Shown here: piece after piece, positions 1-7,252 of the stretch
Position numbering within the stretch: position 1 is the stretch's first letter
Layout: each line of letters starts with the position of its first letter
From: CAZOZZ01 sp965262425
GTDB lineage: Bacteria; Acidobacteriota; Terriglobia; 20CM-2-55-15
Assembly: GCA_965262425.1 (NCBI GenBank)
Contig: OZ253536.1
Coordinates: 5,642,001-5,706,000, forward strand
Direction of reading: 5' to 3'
Length of the DNA: 64,000 nucleotides
Position numbers and translations under genes: made by a program
Notes under the pieces: generated by a model
The model's database searches: none
Told to the model about the DNA's origin: nothing
The model's input: the letters and a program-made list of their open reading frames with translations, nothing else

Positions 1-652
1 CGTCTTCCACGCGAAGGTCCATAATTCTGTCCGCCCAGGGGCGACCGGTGGATTCGCCGCGGACGATGACGATGGCCGCAGACTGCTTACCGCGGATATC
101 GCCTCCCACTCCCTGTGCCGCATCCAGCGCGGCCATCATGCGATCGGCCAGATCGCCGGAGGCGGATTCGAAGGCGACCGACATCGCGCCCCACACCTGA
201 TCGTTGAGCATCATGTTGGCCTGGACCGAGTAGTTGATCCCCTGAACGTGACCCGCGGCCTGGATACAATTCGATCCGGTGTGCGTAGCCACGTTTCCGG
301 AAGCATCGATCATGGCCACCTGCCGCACGGCCTCTCCAGGATCCGAGGCCAGGAGTGACTCCAGCGCCTGATCGGCGGTCTTTCCAGCGCGCATCAGCTC
401 CAGCCCGAGCGGGCCGTAGGTGACTTCAACGAAAGACTGAGTCGCAACGGCACCCACTCCGGCTTCGGCCCATGTCACAAGCGTTCCCACTGAGAACCAG
501 TTGGACTGAACGGCAACGCCCATCTGTCCCGTGGCCGCGTCGCGGGCTACGATCGAGTATGTGTGAACCGGCCTGTCTGTCCTTTGTTGCGCTTGTACGG
601 ACGTTGCACTCGCGCATGCGATCAGGGTCAGAAGAAGCGTCTTGGATGGCAT
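1..652 (-). CDS. DUF1028 family secreted protein (3' end outside window)
   Basis: The minus-strand frame from the ATG at 652 stays open to the window edge, so about 217 N-terminal residues are visible and the C terminus is missing. Residues 1-22 look like a signal peptide (hydrophobic LLLTLIACASA, then QA-Q), pointing to export. The mature part begins THTYSIVARD-like and continues with ATGQMGVAVQSNWFSVG and GVGAVATQSFVEVTYGPLG, the pattern I associate with DUF1028, a family with an Ntn-hydrolase-like fold and no well-established biochemical role. Family members are often found near peptidases and amidohydrolases; here the neighbour is a mobile-element cluster, so context adds little. The start is the first ATG before the signal peptide. 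Family call is firm, function unknown. Confidence 0.8.
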   Translation of the reverse strand, partial: MPSKTLLLTLIACASATSVQAQQRTDRPVHTYSIVARDAATGQMGVAVQSNWFSVGTLVTWAEAGVGAVATQSFVEVTYGPLGLELMRAGKTADQALESLLASDPGEAVRQVAMIDASGNVATHTGSNCIQAAGHVQGINYSVQANMMLNDQVWGAMSVAFESASGDLADRMMAALDAAQGVGGDIRGKQSAAIVIVRGESTGRPWADRIMDLRVED

Positions 653-739
653 GGATCCCCCTTTGATTTTCGGTTTCCGTGTGACCTAGCAGCCCGTGGT
701 GGAAGTCTGTAGGGTTGCGTTACGAGCGCCATGGGGCTA

Positions 740-1890
740 GTGTAGTCCGTCACAGTTAATGTAACTTATTCAGCTTTCCTACGTCTGAGTATATATGAGG
801 AGAGCACCGACGATTAAATTGGACATTCCTGTGCGGAAGGAACTGGAGCGACTGAGCCGAAGCCGCAGTGTGGCGGTCCGGTTGGCGGAACGATCTCGAA
901 TTGTCTTGCTGGCCGCCGGGGGTCTGGACAATCAGGAGATCGCTGCCAAGTTGGACATCACTCGTCAAAAGGCCGGACGTTGGCGCGATCGTTTCGTTGA
1001 AGATGGCCTCGGGGGAATCGAAAAGGACGCTTCCCGCAGTGGACGGATTCCCTCGATCGGCCGCCGGAAGCGGGCCCGGATCGTGAAGAAGACGGTCGAA
1101 GGGAAGCCTCCGAACGCCACGCACTGGAGCCGGTCCTTGATGGCCAGGGCAACCGGCGTCAGCGAGTCCACGGTAGGGAGAATCTGGCGGGCTCATGGCT
1201 TGAAGCCTCATCTGGCACGCACCTTCAAACTTTCCAACGACAAACAATTTGTCGAGAAGTTGGAGGATGTGGTCGGTTTGTATCTGAACCCTCCGGAAAA
1301 CGCCATTGTTTTGTCCTGCGATGAGAAGAGCCAGATGCAGGCCCTGGACCGCACGCAACCCGGGTTACCTCTGAAGAAGGGGCGGTGCGGCACCCTCACC
1401 CACGACTACAAACGCAACGGGACGACCACGATGTTCGCCGCGCTCAATACGCTGGACGGCTCGATTATCGGGACCTGTATGCCGAAGCATCGTCATCAGG
1501 AATGGATCCGGTTTCTCAATCAGATCAAACGTTCCGTGCCGAAAGACAAACAGATCCATATCATTTGCGACAACTACGCCACGCACAAACATCAGAAAGT
1601 CGTCAACTGGTTGAAGCGCAACACGCGCTTTCATGTGCACTTCACACCGACCAGTGCATCCTGGCTGAACATGGTCGAACGCTTCTTCCGGGATCTTTCC
1701 GAACAACGGCTTCGGCGCGGGGTTTTCCATTCGGTTCCTGAGCTAATCCAGGCCGTGGAGGAATATGTCGGGGGTCACAATCAGAACCCGAAGCCCTTCA
1801 TTTGGACCGCAACGGCTTCCGATATTCTTGAAAAAGTTCAACGTGCCCGAAAGAAGCTCGATAAGTTACAGTCTGTTTGACGGGGACCAC
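740..1890 (+). mobile_element. IS630-family insertion sequence, copy 1
   Basis: The 1151-bp element is bounded by TA on both sides (738-739 and 1891-1892), the normal target duplication of IS630/Tc1 elements. The ends form an imperfect inverted repeat of about 29 bp sharing GTG at the tip, an internal CGTCA and a TGTAACTTA block. A second copy of identical length lies at 48336-49486 with the same transposase protein, indicating recent transposition. It is inserted inside the palindromic element at 688-2114. Confidence 0.92.
795..1880 (+). CDS. IS630-family transposase
   Basis: A 361-residue DDE transposase. The N-terminal third carries helix-turn-helix segments typical of the family (DNQEIAAKLDITRQKAGRWRD and a second one around STVGRIWRAHGLKP). 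The catalytic part shows VLSCDEKSQ (first Asp), HIICDNYATHKH (second Asp) and SWLNMVERFFRDL (Glu), the classical IS630 D-D-E set. Length is at the upper end of the family's 330-360 residues, so the gene looks intact and active. It fills almost the whole element and is identical in protein sequence to the copy at 48391-49476; one silent base difference was noticed in the region around codon 100. Confidence 0.95.
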   Translation: MRRAPTIKLDIPVRKELERLSRSRSVAVRLAERSRIVLLAAGGLDNQEIAAKLDITRQKAGRWRDRFVEDGLGGIEKDASRSGRIPSIGRRKRARIVKKTVEGKPPNATHWSRSLMARATGVSESTVGRIWRAHGLKPHLARTFKLSNDKQFVEKLEDVVGLYLNPPENAIVLSCDEKSQMQALDRTQPGLPLKKGRCGTLTHDYKRNGTTTMFAALNTLDGSIIGTCMPKHRHQEWIRFLNQIKRSVPKDKQIHIICDNYATHKHQKVVNWLKRNTRFHVHFTPTSASWLNMVERFFRDLSEQRLRRGVFHSVPELIQAVEEYVGGHNQNPKPFIWTATASDILEKVQRARKKLDKLQSV

Positions 1891-2246
1891 TAGATGCAAG
1901 GCGCCACGACGACGTCGATGCTCTTCATCGATCTAGGAGTGGCAACGCCGCAGCTGGCCCCATGCCGTCGTAACCCGAAGGGCGCAGGGGTCTTCGGGCC
2001 ACAGGCTTTGTCATTCGTCGGTCACGATGACGAAGCATCGTTCCGCTCCTCATTTCGCGCCTGAGCCCCGAATACCCCTGCGCGCGACCCTACAGACTTC
2101 CACCACGGGCTGCTTGCGTCCACCGGTTCGAAAGCCTACCCGGTCGGTTGGCGACGGGTCAATGAGCGGCCTCGCCCGTCTGAGCCCGTTTGTGGCTTTT
2201 GGAATCACACGAATCGTTTAGCCTTTGCGTGCGTCTCAATACTAGA

Positions 2247-2966
2247 ATGAAGATACCGATGATCAAGACTGTGTCGTTCGCGTTGCTGGGTTCCCTGGTG
2301 TTGGCCGGATGCAGTGCGCCCCCTGATCTTACCGAACACGAGGTGATTGGCGTTATTGCCGAAATCCCCGAGGACCGGGAGACGATAGTCCTGTCCCATG
2401 AAGCCATTCCGGGCTACATGGAGGCTATGGTCATGCGTTTTTCCGTTTCGACGCCAGACCTGCTCGACGGTGTCGAGCCTGGAAACGAGGTTCGTTTTCG
2501 CCTGCTGACCGACGGGAAGGCTGCAGTCATCAAGGGGATCGATAAGATCTCCGAACACATTCGAACCTTCCCGGAATTTGAGCTGGAGACGCTCGAAGGT
2601 GATCGGATCCGTTCTGAAGAATTTTCGGGGAAGGTCACATTGATCAACTTCTGGGCGTCCTGGTGTGGCCCTTGCAAAGTCGAAATTCCATGGTTCGTCG
2701 AAATGAAAGAGCAGTACGGTGAGGATTTCGAAGTCATTGGTATCGCCCAGGATCCTTCGAACCGGGAAGCGATTTCCGAACTGCTTACGGATTTGGGTGT
2801 CAACTACACAGTCCTGATGTCGGATGGTGGTGTAGAGGCGCAGGTCGGCGGCGTGCATGCCGTCCCGACGACGTTCGTTCTTGATCGAGACGCCCAGGTC
2901 GTGGGCAGGCATGTCGGCCTGGTTCAGAAGGCCGCTCTCGAAGCAGAGCTGGCCAAGCTGTTTTGA
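2247..2966 (+). CDS. Lipoprotein: CusF-like copper-site domain plus TlpA/thioredoxin domain
   Basis: A 239-residue envelope protein. The ATG at 2247 gives a lipoprotein signal with lipobox LAGC (Cys22), so the start is well supported. Residues about 33-95 resemble CusF/copper-binding repeats: IPGYMEAMVMRFSV matches the usual IPGYMxAMxMxF signature in which Met residues and an upstream His (SHEAIP) bind copper. Residues about 105-238 are a TlpA-type thioredoxin fold with the redox motif WCGPCK (Cys140, Cys143) and the cis-proline VPTTFV. Such proteins reduce disulfides, often for cytochrome or copper-centre assembly. The fusion suggests copper-linked redox maturation (inference). The gene stands alone on this strand and converges with a small thioredoxin-fold gene. 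Confidence 0.88.
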   Translation: MKIPMIKTVSFALLGSLVLAGCSAPPDLTEHEVIGVIAEIPEDRETIVLSHEAIPGYMEAMVMRFSVSTPDLLDGVEPGNEVRFRLLTDGKAAVIKGIDKISEHIRTFPEFELETLEGDRIRSEEFSGKVTLINFWASWCGPCKVEIPWFVEMKEQYGEDFEVIGIAQDPSNREAISELLTDLGVNYTVLMSDGGVEAQVGGVHAVPTTFVLDRDAQVVGRHVGLVQKAALEAELAKLF

Positions 2967-3014
2967 AGTCAGGTCCCTGTCAGGGTGTCCAGCAGCCGCC
3001 TTCCCGGCAGGCTC

Positions 3015-3308
3015 CTAGGCGTTGGGTGCCGGCGGCGTAGTGACGGACATACCTTTCAGTAGCGGATCCAGATTCCCGAACAAGTCATCGATCTGCTCAT
3101 CGGTGGGATTCCCGAGAAAAGCGATTCGATCATCGAGCATGTATGTGGGGACCGCAAAAATCTCGGCGCGTGGCTTTTTCCGGTCGACGTTGAATATCTC
3201 GACCTCGACCGATGGATAGCGTTTCCGGACATCTTCGGCGACCATCAACGCGTCGGGACACGTCGGGCAATGATCGCTCACATACACGACGAATCGTTTG
3301 TCACTCAT
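3015..3308 (-). CDS. Small thioredoxin-fold protein with CPTC motif
   Basis: A 97-residue protein without signal peptide, so cytoplasmic. It starts beta-strand RFVVYVSDHCPTCPDA with a CxxC pair (Cys14, Cys17) after the first strand, and has VPTYML, the usual cis-proline loop. This is the layout of glutaredoxin/thioredoxin-like proteins and it is similar in length to them. No specific subfamily is recognised. It converges with the TlpA lipoprotein gene 48 bp away, so the two may belong to one redox theme without sharing a promoter. The C-terminal tail (TTPPAPNA) is low complexity. Confidence 0.75.
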   Translation of the reverse strand: MSDKRFVVYVSDHCPTCPDALMVAEDVRKRYPSVEVEIFNVDRKKPRAEIFAVPTYMLDDRIAFLGNPTDEQIDDLFGNLDPLLKGMSVTTPPAPNA

Positions 3309-3411
3309 TTCCCAACGCTAGTCAATCCACCCGAGGTTCTCAGTAATGCGGCCTACACGTATCGCGTTTTTCGAGCACGTTGCTTTTTCTAGAGTTCTCG
3401 CTCGGTCACTA

Positions 3412-3680
3412 GTGGTCCCCGCCAGAGATAGCGTTACTAGATTTCGGAGTGCAACGGTGCCGGATTTGGGGGAGCGACGAGGAGTCAATGCTTCGACATT
3501 GTGAGGAGGAGCGACGCCAAAGACGGTACCGTTCCGCCCGAACCCGAAGGGCCGATGGAGGTTGCCCCTCATGAACGCTCAAAACCGTCGAAAGTCACAC
3601 ATACCACACGGTGGATCTCACTCATCAGTTCGCTCGCAACCTCCTTCGGAGATAGTAACGTTATCTCTGGCGGGGACCAC
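3412..3680 (+). mobile_element. 269-bp MITE with IS630-like tips, copy 1
   Basis: The element is flanked by TA (3410-3411 and 3681-3682) inside ACTAGT/ACTAGA context. Its ends begin GTGGTCCCCGCCAGA and form inverted repeats of about 29 bp. A second 269-bp copy, about 90% identical, lies inverted at 57550-57818. The outer 13 bases resemble the right tip of the IS630 element here (GTGGTCCCCGTCA), and the TA target is the same, so mobilisation in trans by an IS630-type transposase is likely (inference). A 60-codon open frame inside is present in both copies but I see no domain in it. Confidence 0.8.
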
Positions 3681-3699
3681 TAGAATGTAGGGGCTTTAG

Positions 3700-5450
3700 C
3701 CCGCATTTCTCAAGAGATCTGAGATAAATCGAAACAGAGTAGGAAGGGAAAGGACCGAAAAAGGCCGCCCTGTCTGGCATAGAAGGTTTTGTCGAGAAAC
3801 TTTCAAGCCAAGACGGAGGCGGCCTTTGTCATGACAGAGTGTAAAACAGAAACGATTCAATTTCACGCATTGGGTTCACGGGAAGTACGGGGTCAATTCG
3901 ACGGAGGAGACATCAGCACGGACGCGGGCGGTTTACTGTTACGAGAAACGGAAAAACGGACCGGGATCCTGAAACAGTTTGCCGAATGTTTCCGGGATCA
4001 TCGGGACCCGCGATTTGTAGAACACGGGATTGAGCAACTGGTATCGCAACGGGTCTACGGATTGTGTTTGGGCTATGAGGATTTGAACGACCACGATCAA
4101 CTCCGATCGGATCCAGTGCTGGCGGTGATGGTGGGTCAGACCGATCCGAAGGGCCGGACCCGGAAACAGGTTCGAGACCGCGGCAAGGCCCTGGCGGGCA
4201 AGAGCACGTTGAACCGGCTGGAACTGTCGACCGAGGAAGCGGCCAGCCACCCGACCAAGAAGATCGGCCGGGACGAAGCGGCGATCGATAGGTTGATGGT
4301 GGACGTGTTCCTCCAAGCCCATCGGCGGGCACCGCGGCAGATCATTCTGGATCTGGATGCGACGGACGATCCGATACACGGGAATCAAGAGGGACGCTTC
4401 TTTCACGGCTATTACAGGCACCATTGTTATCTGCCGCTTTACATTTTCTGTGGGGAGTTCGTGTTGTGTTCCCGGCTACGACGCTCCGACATCGATGGTG
4501 CGGACGGATCGGTAGAGGAACTGGAACGGATCGTGGGACAGATTCGACAGAAGTGGCCCAGAGTCCAGATCGTGATTCGGGCTGACTCGGGTTTCTGCCG
4601 CGATGAGATCCTGACCTGGTGCGAGGCCCAACACCGTGTCGATTACGTGATCGGCCTGGCGAAGAACAATCGGCTGCGGCGCGCGATTGAAACTCCGATG
4701 GCGACGGCAGAAAAGCGATTCGGCAGGACGGGAAAGCCGGCGCGCGTCTTCAAGACGTTTCAGTATCAGACCCTCGACAGCTGGACCCGTGAGCGACGCA
4801 TCATTGGTAAGGCCGAACATCTGGCCAAGGGCGCCAACCCCCGGTTTATCGTCACCTCGTTACCGAAAGGTCGAACGACTCCAAGGCAGGTCTATGAACG
4901 GATCTACTGTGCCCGAGGAGACATGGAAAACCGGATCAAAGAGCAACAGCTCGGATTGTTTGCCGATCGGACCAGCACGGCCACCATGCGCGCCAATCAA
5001 CTCCGACTCTACCTTTCATCGGTGGCGTACATGCTGATGCAGGCCTTGCGACGGCTCGGCTTGCAGGGCACCGAATTCGCGCGGGCGCAGTGCACCACGA
5101 TTCGCCTCAAGCTGCTCAAGATCGGAGCGCAGATCCATCTCACTGTACGTCGAGTTTGGATTCGGATGGCTGGAGGCTACCCTTACGCCGCGGCATTCGC
5201 TCAGGTTTACGCGAACCTTCAAAAAATCCCTCTGCGCTGTTAAGCGTTCCTTCTCACACATCCCAACCTTCCCGTCTTTGCTCAGGATAGCTGTCTCTGT
5301 AATCCGATTTCACGTCGCCATTCCCTTCAACACCAGTCATCCAGGCCCAGTTACCCCGCTCAGTCGGCATCTTTGCTCCCGCCACCCAGCTTCCGACACC
5401 TTTTCCTTCTCCTAAATGCAGTTTCGGGCACCATTCATGAGAAATGCGGG
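3700..5450 (+). mobile_element. IS1380-family insertion sequence, copy 1
   Basis: A 1751-bp element with 13-bp terminal repeats CCCGCATTTCTCA, flanked by a 4-bp target duplication TTAG (3696-3699 and 5451-5454). It contains a single transposase gene and about 200 bp of noncoding right end. A diverged second copy is at 49490-51239. The right end stops 43 bp before the ATG of a Crp/Fnr gene. Confidence 0.88.
3831..5243 (+). CDS. IS1380-family transposase, copy 1
   Basis: A DDE transposase of 470 residues from the ATG at 3831; an upstream TTG at 3789 would add 14 residues (484). Family signs are the early STDAGGLLLRETEKRTG segment, LDLDATDDPIHG (first Asp region), VIRADSGFCRDEIL (second Asp) and YCARGDMENRIKEQQLGL (Glu region), all in the usual order. 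Length is normal and no stops interrupt it. It differs from copy 2 (49620-51032) at roughly two dozen residues, so the two copies are older siblings, unlike the identical IS630 pair. Confidence 0.93.
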   Translation: MTECKTETIQFHALGSREVRGQFDGGDISTDAGGLLLRETEKRTGILKQFAECFRDHRDPRFVEHGIEQLVSQRVYGLCLGYEDLNDHDQLRSDPVLAVMVGQTDPKGRTRKQVRDRGKALAGKSTLNRLELSTEEAASHPTKKIGRDEAAIDRLMVDVFLQAHRRAPRQIILDLDATDDPIHGNQEGRFFHGYYRHHCYLPLYIFCGEFVLCSRLRRSDIDGADGSVEELERIVGQIRQKWPRVQIVIRADSGFCRDEILTWCEAQHRVDYVIGLAKNNRLRRAIETPMATAEKRFGRTGKPARVFKTFQYQTLDSWTRERRIIGKAEHLAKGANPRFIVTSLPKGRTTPRQVYERIYCARGDMENRIKEQQLGLFADRTSTATMRANQLRLYLSSVAYMLMQALRRLGLQGTEFARAQCTTIRLKLLKIGAQIHLTVRRVWIRMAGGYPYAAAFAQVYANLQKIPLRC

Positions 5451-5493
5451 TTAGTTCCAATCGTCGGGGGTGGTGTTGAAATTTTCTCAAAAA

Positions 5494-6189
5494 ATGCTGT
5501 CGTTGCGGGGACGGGGGTCAGAGCCGCAGACGAAATTCACCTACCTGTCGATGGTGGATATTTTCCAGGATCTCGATCGTTCCGAACTCAAGGAAATCGA
5601 GCAGGCGACCGCAATGACGACCTGCGCAGCGGGAAAGATATTCTATTCGCCGAACCAGTCCGGCGAAGTCATGTTCATCGTTAAGAAGGGCAAAGTGCAG
5701 ATCTATCGCATGTCGTCTGAGGGACGGAAGCTCGTGATCGAAACCCTCGGTCCAGGGACGATCTTTGGAGAGATGAGTCTGATAGGGGCAGGGCTCTACG
5801 ACGCTTTTGCAGAGGCGATGGAAGATTCCCTCATCTGCATCATGAACAGGCGGGACATCGAGAAGCTGATCCTGAGGAAACCGAAGATCGCGGTAAGGTT
5901 GCTCGACGTCATGGGGCAACGTCTACGGGAATCCGAAGAGCGGCTCGAACAGACTCTGTTCCACGAAGTTCCGAGCCAACTGGCGGCCCTTCTGCTGCGT
6001 TTGCGCTCGGAGAACCGAAGCGACACGATCTTGACGACCCACGAAGAACTCGCCGACCACCTGGGCGTCTACCGTGAGACGGTAACGACGGCTTTGAATG
6101 GCTTGAAGCGGGAAGGGCTGATTTCAATCAGCAGGAAACGGGTCGAGATCGATGATGTGCTGGGCCTCGAGCGGAAAGCCACGGTTTAG
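5494..6189 (+). CDS. Crp/Fnr-family transcriptional regulator
   Basis: A regulator of 231 residues from the ATG at 5494 (GTG at 5470 and ATG at 5551 are alternatives; none has a strong ribosome site). The N-terminal half is a cyclic-nucleotide-binding-like beta barrel (AAGKIFYSPNQSGEVMFIVKKGKV, then GTIFGEMSLIG), followed by a long dimer helix and a C-terminal winged helix (THEELADHLGVYRETVTTAL). There is no Cys cluster for an iron-sulphur centre, so it is not a canonical Fnr oxygen sensor. The ligand is unknown. The gene begins 43 bp after the IS1380 right end, so its native promoter has probably been displaced and expression may start within the IS (inference). Confidence 0.85.
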   Translation: MLSLRGRGSEPQTKFTYLSMVDIFQDLDRSELKEIEQATAMTTCAAGKIFYSPNQSGEVMFIVKKGKVQIYRMSSEGRKLVIETLGPGTIFGEMSLIGAGLYDAFAEAMEDSLICIMNRRDIEKLILRKPKIAVRLLDVMGQRLRESEERLEQTLFHEVPSQLAALLLRLRSENRSDTILTTHEELADHLGVYRETVTTALNGLKREGLISISRKRVEIDDVLGLERKATV

Positions 6190-6430
6190 GGCCCGCTCAA
6201 GAATAGCTTCACATTTTGGCATCCCATCTTCGCGCCATCTTCGCGGACCTTCGCGCCATCTTCGCGGGACCTTCGCGCCATCTTCGCGGGACCTTCGCGC
6301 ATCTTCGGCCGCTCCTCAATCGCAGATCCTCGCAATAGCGGGGCTATTCCTCCGGTCTGCTCCATCGGTCGCGACGAAATCTGACGCAAATCTGGGCGCC
6401 AATCCTGTGAAGTTATTCTTGAGCGAACCC
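6189..6430. repeat. Stop-codon-associated inverted-repeat element, long form
   Basis: The two ends, GGGCCCGCTCAAGAATAGCTT at 6189 and its partner ending at 6430, are inverted repeats of about 25 bp with a few mismatches. The left end starts inside the TAG stop codon of the Crp/Fnr gene. Related ends occur at 46520-46588 and 60178-60228, also at stop codons. The interior holds a minisatellite (6228-6310). No gene is seen in it. Confidence 0.65.
6228..6310. repeat. 22-bp minisatellite, about 3.7 units
   Basis: Units of 21-22 bp (cttcgcgccatcttcgcggg plus ac) run in tandem from 6228: one 21-bp unit, two identical 22-bp units and a degenerate last unit. Each unit is itself two related halves (cttcgcg...cttcgcg). 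It lies inside the inverted-repeat element and looks like slippage expansion of a segment that is single in the related elements. Confidence 0.8.
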
Positions 6431-6506
6431 TTAGGAAAGTGGTGCTGAAGAAGTGGTCAGTGGCCAGTTGAGGGGACGGGAGCATGGCTGACCACTGAAG
6501 GTGGCT

Positions 6507-7079
6507 TTACTGAATCTTCTCCAACTCCTCCATCACCTGTTCGTTGGTCGGACGGATCCTATAGTTGACTTCCGTAAACCTCCAGCGGATCACTCCTTCC
6601 CTGTCGATGACCAGCGTGGTGGGGTGCGGGATGTTGGCGCGGCTGCCGTTCGGGTTCTTGAAGCCATATCGATCAATGACCAAATGGTCCGTGTCGTTGA
6701 GCAGGCTAAAGGTGATTTCTCCGTACTCGGACTCCGAATACCGTTCGAGCAGCATCTGGTTTTCTTCCCGGGTACTCGGGCTCATTGAAAGGATCGCGGT
6801 ATCTTCCTTCTGGCTATCGTCCAGCAGTGAGTTCAGCTCGCCGAGCTGTGTGTAGCAGAACGGTCACCAGTGTCCCCGGGAGAAAACCAGGACCACCTTC
6901 TTCCCACGAAAATCGGAAAGCGTCACTTCGTTGCCGTCTATATCGAGCAGAGTGAAGTCGGGCGCAACCTGTCCGACCTGTATGCGTTCCAGGTCCGAGG
7001 GTGGGAGATCGCGCCCATCCTTCGGTCCGAGCGATGCCTGCGTCATGAAGAGGGCAAGCACGACTGCGATTTTTGACAT
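6507..7079 (-). CDS. Selenocysteine-containing peroxiredoxin (AhpC/TSA family), UGA at codon 72
   Basis: One continuous frame of 190 codons from the ATG at 7079, interrupted only by UGA at 6866-6864. Residues 1-18 look like an uncleaved or cleaved signal segment (IAVVLALFMTQASLG). The thioredoxin-fold core runs VGQVAPDFTLLDIDGNEVTL, LSDFRGKKVVLVFSRGHW-U-PFCYTQLGEL, then ends with PHPTTLVIDREGVIRWRF. In this AhpC/TSA subfamily the motif is RGxWCPFC, so the UGA sits at the peroxidatic cysteine, leaving UxxC (U72, Cys75). Homologous sequence continues in frame after the UGA to the natural C terminus, which argues against a truncation. A hairpin of SECIS type follows the UGA. Role: reduction of peroxides, probably at the envelope (inference). 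A nonsense mutation of a Cys codon is the alternative but less likely, given the neighbouring gene with the same arrangement. Confidence 0.87.
6831..6866 (-). promoter_or_regulatory. Putative bacterial SECIS for the peroxiredoxin UGA
   Basis: Downstream of the UGA (6866-6864) the mRNA has CAGCUC-GGC-GAGCUG at 6848-6834: a perfect 6-bp stem with a 3-nt loop starting with G. The apical loop lies about 25 nt from the UGA. Published bacterial SECIS rules call for an apical loop about 16-37 nt after UGA, with a G among its first two bases; both hold. Folding was judged by eye. Confidence 0.68.
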
Positions 7080-7252
7080 TGTCTACCTCGGTGCAAAATC
7101 AGGATTAAGAGCCTCTACAGATTCCATTACAGGCTCCCGGGTTTCGAATCCGCCGAAATGTCACGGGCGTAGTTCTTTATCACACAGAGTCGTGACGATC
7201 CACCGTAATCGAAGTTACAGTATGCTTTCAGGGTCTGTCGGATAATAGACTC

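Larger units (their letters stand above)
688..2114. repeat. Palindromic MITE-like element split by IS630 copy 1
   Basis: A 32-bp terminal inverted repeat is seen at 688-719 and 2083-2114 with one mismatch. Removing the 1151-bp IS630 and one TA leaves about 274 bp. The right part is itself strongly self-complementary: 1979-1999 pairs with 2066-2085, and a short ttcgtc/gacgaa stem sits between them. No coding capacity is seen. This looks like a small non-autonomous element that later received the IS630 insertion. No clear target duplication was found outside the repeats, so its transposase family cannot be named. Confidence 0.6.

Noticed and set aside
2190..2246. Upstream extension of the TlpA lipoprotein
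   Set aside because: It would put 19 residues before a good lipoprotein signal peptide.
6228..6310. CRISPR array
   Set aside because: Units are contiguous 22-bp tandem repeats without unique spacers and there are no cas genes.
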